Made by a program: the position numbers and the translations under genes. Below the pieces are notes generated by a model. The model was not told where the DNA came from. It did no database searches and was given only the letters and a program-made list of their open reading frames with translations. Shown piece by piece: positions 5,045 through 8,065 of a DNA stretch of 8,065 bases. Every line of letters starts with the position of its first letter. Position 1 is the stretch's first letter. Source of the DNA: an uncultured Bacilli bacterium (lineage in GTDB: Bacteria > Bacillota_I > Bacilli_A > RF39 > UBA660); contig CANRCO010000052.1 in assembly GCA_947629125.1 (NCBI GenBank), positions 1 through 8,065 of the forward strand, written 5' to 3'.

Positions 5045-5677
5045 TTATTTAGAAGGAATATACTCAATTACGTATAATTTATTATCTTGGTTAACTATAT
5101 ATATAGTTGCTTTATTATCATAACCTAAATCTTTTACATAATTCCACTCTAAATTTATTATATAGGCATCAATTTTAGAACCTTTTAAATCGTATTGTCC
5201 CAACTGATTATCAACAACATTTATGCTGCTTACTTGTGGTAATTCTTGGTCTCTTGTTTTATAAGAATCATCCTCCACTAATTCATATAATGTATCCATT
5301 ACTTTTGTTTTAAATTTTTCTTGTTCACTTTCAAATAAATACTCTAAACTACCAACATCATATTTATTTATTTTATTATCTATCGTGTATAAATCAATAA
5401 CAAATAATTTAGCCAAACTTTCGGCATAAGCACTGTAATCAATTTCACTAGCAGATAAGATATCATTTAACTTTTTAAATTCATCTTGCATTAATTTAGA
5501 ATCACGATCATCTAAAGTATAATTATAATTATCTATTTTAGATACTACATTGTTTTCATTTTTTATTTTAGGTTGTTCCTCATCTTTTTTAAAAAAGAAA
5601 ATATAGATACCTAAAGCAATTAATAGTACTAAAATAATACCTATTATACTTAAAATTATTTTATATTTCTTTTGCAT
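5045..5677 (-). CDS. Membrane-anchored extracytoplasmic protein of unknown function, paired with ltaS
   Basis: The 210-aa product has a short basic start (MQKKYK), one transmembrane anchor at about 7-29 and an outer domain from 35. A Lys/Asn-rich spacer is followed by helices (EFKKLNDILSASEIDYSAYA, ESLAKLFVIDLYTID, SLEYLFESEQEKFKTKVMDT) and then a strand-rich end (SSINVVDNQLGQYDLKGSKI, AYIINLEWNYV, NKATIYIVNQDNKLYVIEYI). The helix-then-sheet order could be an NTF2-like or related alpha+beta domain; this is a guess from the pattern. There is no lipobox Cys. The ATG follows GAGG at seven bases and begins two bases after the ltaS stop, so the two are surely co-transcribed and probably translationally coupled. 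A role in envelope or lipoteichoic acid assembly is inferred only from this linkage. Confidence 0.8.
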   Translation of the reverse strand: MQKKYKIILSIIGIILVLLIALGIYIFFFKKDEEQPKIKNENNVVSKIDNYNYTLDDRDSKLMQDEFKKLNDILSASEIDYSAYAESLAKLFVIDLYTIDNKINKYDVGSLEYLFESEQEKFKTKVMDTLYELVEDDSYKTRDQELPQVSSINVVDNQLGQYDLKGSKIDAYIINLEWNYVKDLGYDNKATIYIVNQDNKLYVIEYIPSK

Positions 5678-5679
5678 TT

Positions 5680-7740
5680 TTAATCCTCATTATTTCTATT
5701 TTCAATTAATTTATTTAAATTATCTTTTTCATTTTTAATTAAATCATGAACAATTATAGCGTTAGAAACTTCTAGACGTTTATCAACATAAGCAATTCTT
5801 GTATTAATATAATCTTCATTTAATACTGTATTATTCCCAATTATTTTATATTCATTTGTCGAACTATTATAATAAACTGAATTAGTTAAGAAATTACCAT
5901 TAGGGAATATTACAATATTATTATCTTTTATATTGAATATATCATGTCCTAGAGCAAAATCATTTTTAATGCCTAACATATTACCAATAGTCGGCATAAC
6001 ATCATACATACCCATTACATTAGAATTAACACCTTGTAATTTCTTTCTTATATTATTATTTTTAGTCCATATAATTAATGGTGTATTTTTATTAAGTTCA
6101 TGATCATATTGGTCATATGGAGTATAACCTTCCATACCTTCTTCAATAACTTCCCCAGTTTTATAATCATAATTGTATAGATAATTAATTTCTTTACGGC
6201 TTAATTTAGCATCGTGATCACCATATAAAACAAATACCGTATTATTAAAACAATCGCTATCATTAATATAGTTAAAGAATTCACCTAAAGCTTTATCGGC
6301 ATAGTGGGCACTAGTTATATAGTTGCCAACTGGGGTATTATATAAATAATTGGTAGTTTTAGTTGTTTTTTCATTAGTAGTAGGATCTGTTTCTTCATAA
6401 GTGGTTGACATATCATATTCACCATATTTATCTAAGAAAATAAATGGTGAATGATTTGATAAAGTAATAATTGTTCCCATATAATTTTGGTTTGTTTTTT
6501 CAATATTTTCTAACATAGGCATAGCTTCTTTAAAGAATAAACTATCATTAATACCTAAGTTAATTACATCATCTTCAGTGTAATCAAATGATTCTTCAAA
6601 ATACATTTTATCATAACCAAGATTTGGATGAACTTTATTACGATTCCACATACTAGCTAAATTACCATGCATACTAAATGTATAATAACCTTTTTCTTTT
6701 AATAATTTAGGAATAGTTACATAATCACGGTCATAATATGAAGTAAATACTACCCCACTGCTAGCTGGTAATAAACTAGTAAGTAAAGTAAATTCTGTAT
6801 CACTACTAGTACCAGTACTAATTTGCGGATAAAAATGGTCAAAGAATAAACCTTCTTTAGCTAATTTATTAATACTTGGAGTTGCTTCAACATTATTAAA
6901 AGATAAATTCATTAAATAAGATTGAATACCTTCCATATGAATAAATATTACATTATAACCATTTAAAAGGTTGGTATATTTATTATCTTCTTCATATTCT
7001 TTTGATTCATCTGAAGCAAAAAATTCTTTAAATAGTTGAGCACTTTCATCATAACCAAATAAGCTACTAAATTTTGGTGATAAGGTTTGCACCAAATCAT
7101 TACCTTGATATAAAATTATACCAAAGCGTTCAACAATATAGACTCTATTCCATTGTTTATTTAAACGACTATAATCAGTTGAAGTGGCAGTTACAAAGGT
7201 ATAAGCTAAAAAGATACAACCAATCATTAATGTTACTATACTCATTTTTTTACCTTTTTCAAAACGTGATACATAATTATAATATGAAGAGGATTTTAAA
7301 ACTCGGTGAATAATAACAAAAATAATTAGTAAAAATACATAGATAAAATCAATAAATCGTAAACGGTCAATAATCGAACCAGTGACAGTATCTGCTTGTT
7401 TTAGAGTGACTAATTCACCAAAAGAAGCAAAAGATACATAGAAGGTATAATAAATAGAATTAACTACTTCCATAATTGTAAAGATTAACATTACGAAAAA
7501 ATAATAAGGAAACTGTTTTTTACCTTTAATTAAATAGCCAAAAGAACCAATAATTAAAATTAAAGCAGCATCACATATTAATGGTTTAAAATCTAACCAA
7601 TTACCATTAGTATTATAACGTAATAAAACGGTTCCTATTAATGATAAAATAAAATAAGAAATAAATAAACGATTAGAAATTATATACGAAGCAACCTTTT
7701 TTCGCACATCACTTGCTTTTGTTTTAATTTTTTGTTTCAT
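5680..7740 (-). CDS. ltaS: LtaS-type lipoteichoic acid synthase / membrane sulfatase-family phosphoglycerol transferase
   Basis: LtaS-family enzymes move glycerolphosphate from phosphatidylglycerol to a growing lipoteichoic acid chain outside the membrane. The 686-aa protein has about five N-terminal transmembrane segments (roughly 25-40, 54-71, 78-100, 129-147, 166-184) and an extracellular alkaline-phosphatase/sulfatase domain from about 260. Metal and substrate residues are recognisable: E270 in NVIFIHME, the nucleophile region TGTSSDTEF (309-317), H358, W365 and R367 with the same spacing as H347, W354 and R356 of Staphylococcus aureus LtaS, H430 in SNHSPF, and D508-H509 in YGDHD. Staphylococcal LtaS has GKTSD at the nucleophile, so an ungapped alignment places Ser312 where Thr is expected. 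Extra length lies mainly in 441-465 and in the C-terminal 75 residues. AGAAGGG lies six bases before ATG. Polymer specificity cannot be settled by sequence alone. Confidence 0.9.
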   Translation of the reverse strand: MKQKIKTKASDVRKKVASYIISNRLFISYFILSLIGTVLLRYNTNGNWLDFKPLICDAALILIIGSFGYLIKGKKQFPYYFFVMLIFTIMEVVNSIYYTFYVSFASFGELVTLKQADTVTGSIIDRLRFIDFIYVFLLIIFVIIHRVLKSSSYYNYVSRFEKGKKMSIVTLMIGCIFLAYTFVTATSTDYSRLNKQWNRVYIVERFGIILYQGNDLVQTLSPKFSSLFGYDESAQLFKEFFASDESKEYEEDNKYTNLLNGYNVIFIHMEGIQSYLMNLSFNNVEATPSINKLAKEGLFFDHFYPQISTGTSSDTEFTLLTSLLPASSGVVFTSYYDRDYVTIPKLLKEKGYYTFSMHGNLASMWNRNKVHPNLGYDKMYFEESFDYTEDDVINLGINDSLFFKEAMPMLENIEKTNQNYMGTIITLSNHSPFIFLDKYGEYDMSTTYEETDPTTNEKTTKTTNYLYNTPVGNYITSAHYADKALGEFFNYINDSDCFNNTVFVLYGDHDAKLSRKEINYLYNYDYKTGEVIEEGMEGYTPYDQYDHELNKNTPLIIWTKNNNIRKKLQGVNSNVMGMYDVMPTIGNMLGIKNDFALGHDIFNIKDNNIVIFPNGNFLTNSVYYNSSTNEYKIIGNNTVLNEDYINTRIAYVDKRLEVSNAIIVHDLIKNEKDNLNKLIENRNNED

Positions 7741-7765
7741 CTATTACCCTTCTTTACTACAATAG

Positions 7766-7794
7766 ATTTTATCATTAATTTAAAATTTTTTCAA
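7766..7794 (-). promoter_or_regulatory. Promoter of the ltaS operon
   Basis: A -35 TTGAAA (7794-7789), a 17-base spacer and a -10 TAAAAT (7771-7766) predict a short leader of about 20 nt before ltaS. Its -35 is seven bases from the -35 of the divergent tRNA promoter. Confidence 0.65.
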
Positions 7795-7801
7795 TTTATA
7801 T

Positions 7802-7830
7802 TTGCATTATCTTTTATTTTTTGATATTAT
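7802..7830 (+). promoter_or_regulatory. Promoter of tRNA-Gly
   Basis: A -35 TTGCAT (7802-7807), a 17-base spacer and a -10 TATTAT (7825-7830) extended by TGA at 7822-7824 place the start just before the tRNA. Confidence 0.65.
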
Positions 7831-7838
7831 CTACTTAT

Positions 7839-7913
7839 GCAGGTGTAGTATAATGGTTAATATGCGACCTTGCCAAGGTTGAGATGGGAGTTCGATTCTC
7901 CTCACTTGCTCCA
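7839..7913 (+). tRNA. tRNA-Gly, anticodon GCC
   Basis: A 75-base cloverleaf with encoded CCA. The acceptor GCAGGTG pairs with CACTTGC (one G-U), followed by T and CCA. The anticodon stem CGACC/GGTTG encloses the loop TTGCCAA with anticodon GCC. The T arm has GGGAG-TTCGATT-CTCCT. It decodes GGC and GGT. It stands alone, with its own promoter and terminator. Confidence 0.96.
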
Positions 7914-7924
7914 GTGACGTTTCT

Positions 7925-7947
7925 GTTCGAACTTTTATAGTTTGAAC
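7925..7947 (+). other. Hairpin in the tRNA 3' trailer
   Basis: GTTCGAAC (7925-7932) and GTTTGAAC (7940-7947) pair over eight bases with one G-U around a seven-base loop. It lies between the tRNA and its terminator and lacks a following T-run, so it may mark a processing site or be a chance structure. Confidence 0.4.
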
Positions 7948-7958
7948 TTAACATATAT

Positions 7959-7985
7959 AATCAATCCGTTCGGGTTGATTTTTTT
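7959..7985 (+). terminator. Intrinsic terminator of tRNA-Gly
   Basis: AATCAATCC (7959-7967) pairs with GGGTTGATT (7972-7980), one G-U wobble, with a GTTC loop, and the stem runs into a T-run of seven ending at 7985. It closes the tRNA transcript before the next gene. Confidence 0.9.
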
Positions 7986-8025
7986 GTGTTTTACAAAAGA
8001 ATTAACAAAGAAAGGACGGTGTTTT

Positions 8026-8065
8026 ATGATAAAGTTTACAACACAAGAGTTAGAAATAGAAAGTA
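8026..8065 (+). CDS. N-terminal fragment of a plus-strand gene
   Basis: ATG at 8026 with AAAGGA nine bases upstream (and GGTG nearer) opens a frame to the window edge that begins MIKFTTQELEIES. Thirteen codons are too few to identify the product. No convincing promoter was found between the tRNA terminator and this start. Confidence 0.55.
   Translation, partial: MIKFTTQELEIES

Noticed and set aside
7074..7313. Plus-strand open frame of 79 codons
   Set aside because: It is antisense to the ltaS membrane region, with no promoter or ribosome binding site.
7839..7985. tRNA-Gly as an integration site of a mobile element
   Set aside because: No integrase, no direct repeat of the tRNA 3' end and no other mobile-element signature is present in the window.
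7975..7997. Promoter for the gene at 8026 using TTGATT and TACAAA
   Set aside because: The spacing is only 11 bases and the -35 candidate lies within the tRNA terminator stem.
1..8065. CRISPR arrays, insertion sequences, phage or defence cassettes
   Set aside because: No regularly spaced repeats, transposase, integrase or recognised defence motifs were found in the window.

Overview
This is an A/T-rich bacterial window from a low-G+C Bacillota-type organism. A relative of the Erysipelotrichales, RF39 or other non-parasitic Mollicutes-like Bacilli fits best. The pointers are a lipoteichoic-acid-synthase-type sulfatase, a YeeI-like YebC protein, a Bacillus-style attenuator in front of infC-rpmI-rplT, strong Shine-Dalgarno sites and sigma-A-type promoters. 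TGA is used as a stop (148-aa gene) and Trp is TGG, so the standard bacterial code applies and this is not a Mycoplasma with TGA=Trp. The taxonomic placement is inference from gene content.

Layout. Positions 1-600 hold, on the minus strand, a membrane-anchored surface-type protein whose reading frame breaks at about 133-146 and continues in another frame to the window edge. Its 5' region contains a G10 homopolymer inside a small leader ORF with a good ribosome binding site, and the tract also forms one arm of a hairpin. Divergent from it, 686-2011 (+) encodes an unrecognised 441-aa protein, the only complete plus-strand protein gene. A shared bidirectional terminator at about 2027-2049 separates it from the translation operon.

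Positions 2043-3575 (minus) are the infC-rpmI-rplT operon (IF3, L35, L20). It has a clear promoter, a leader of about 147 nt with a terminator and a competing antiterminator pairing, and a rare ATA start for infC. L20 carries an 80-residue C-terminal extension ending in a SAP/Rho_N-like helical module. Directly upstream, 3576-4989 (minus) is a three-gene operon: a membrane protein with a poly-lysine tail, a small Asn-rich protein, and yebC.

Positions 5045-7740 (minus) are a two-gene operon: an LtaS-type polyglycerolphosphate synthase/sulfatase and a membrane-anchored extracytoplasmic protein of unknown function two bases behind it. Positions 7839-7913 (+) are tRNA-Gly(GCC), whose promoter is back to back with that of ltaS. 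It is followed by a hairpin and a strong intrinsic terminator. The first 13 codons of a plus-strand gene start at 8026.

Most of the window is housekeeping translation and cell-envelope genes. The accessory and most unusual part is the first 2 kb, with a probable homopolymer-based variable leader, a broken surface gene and an orphan gene.
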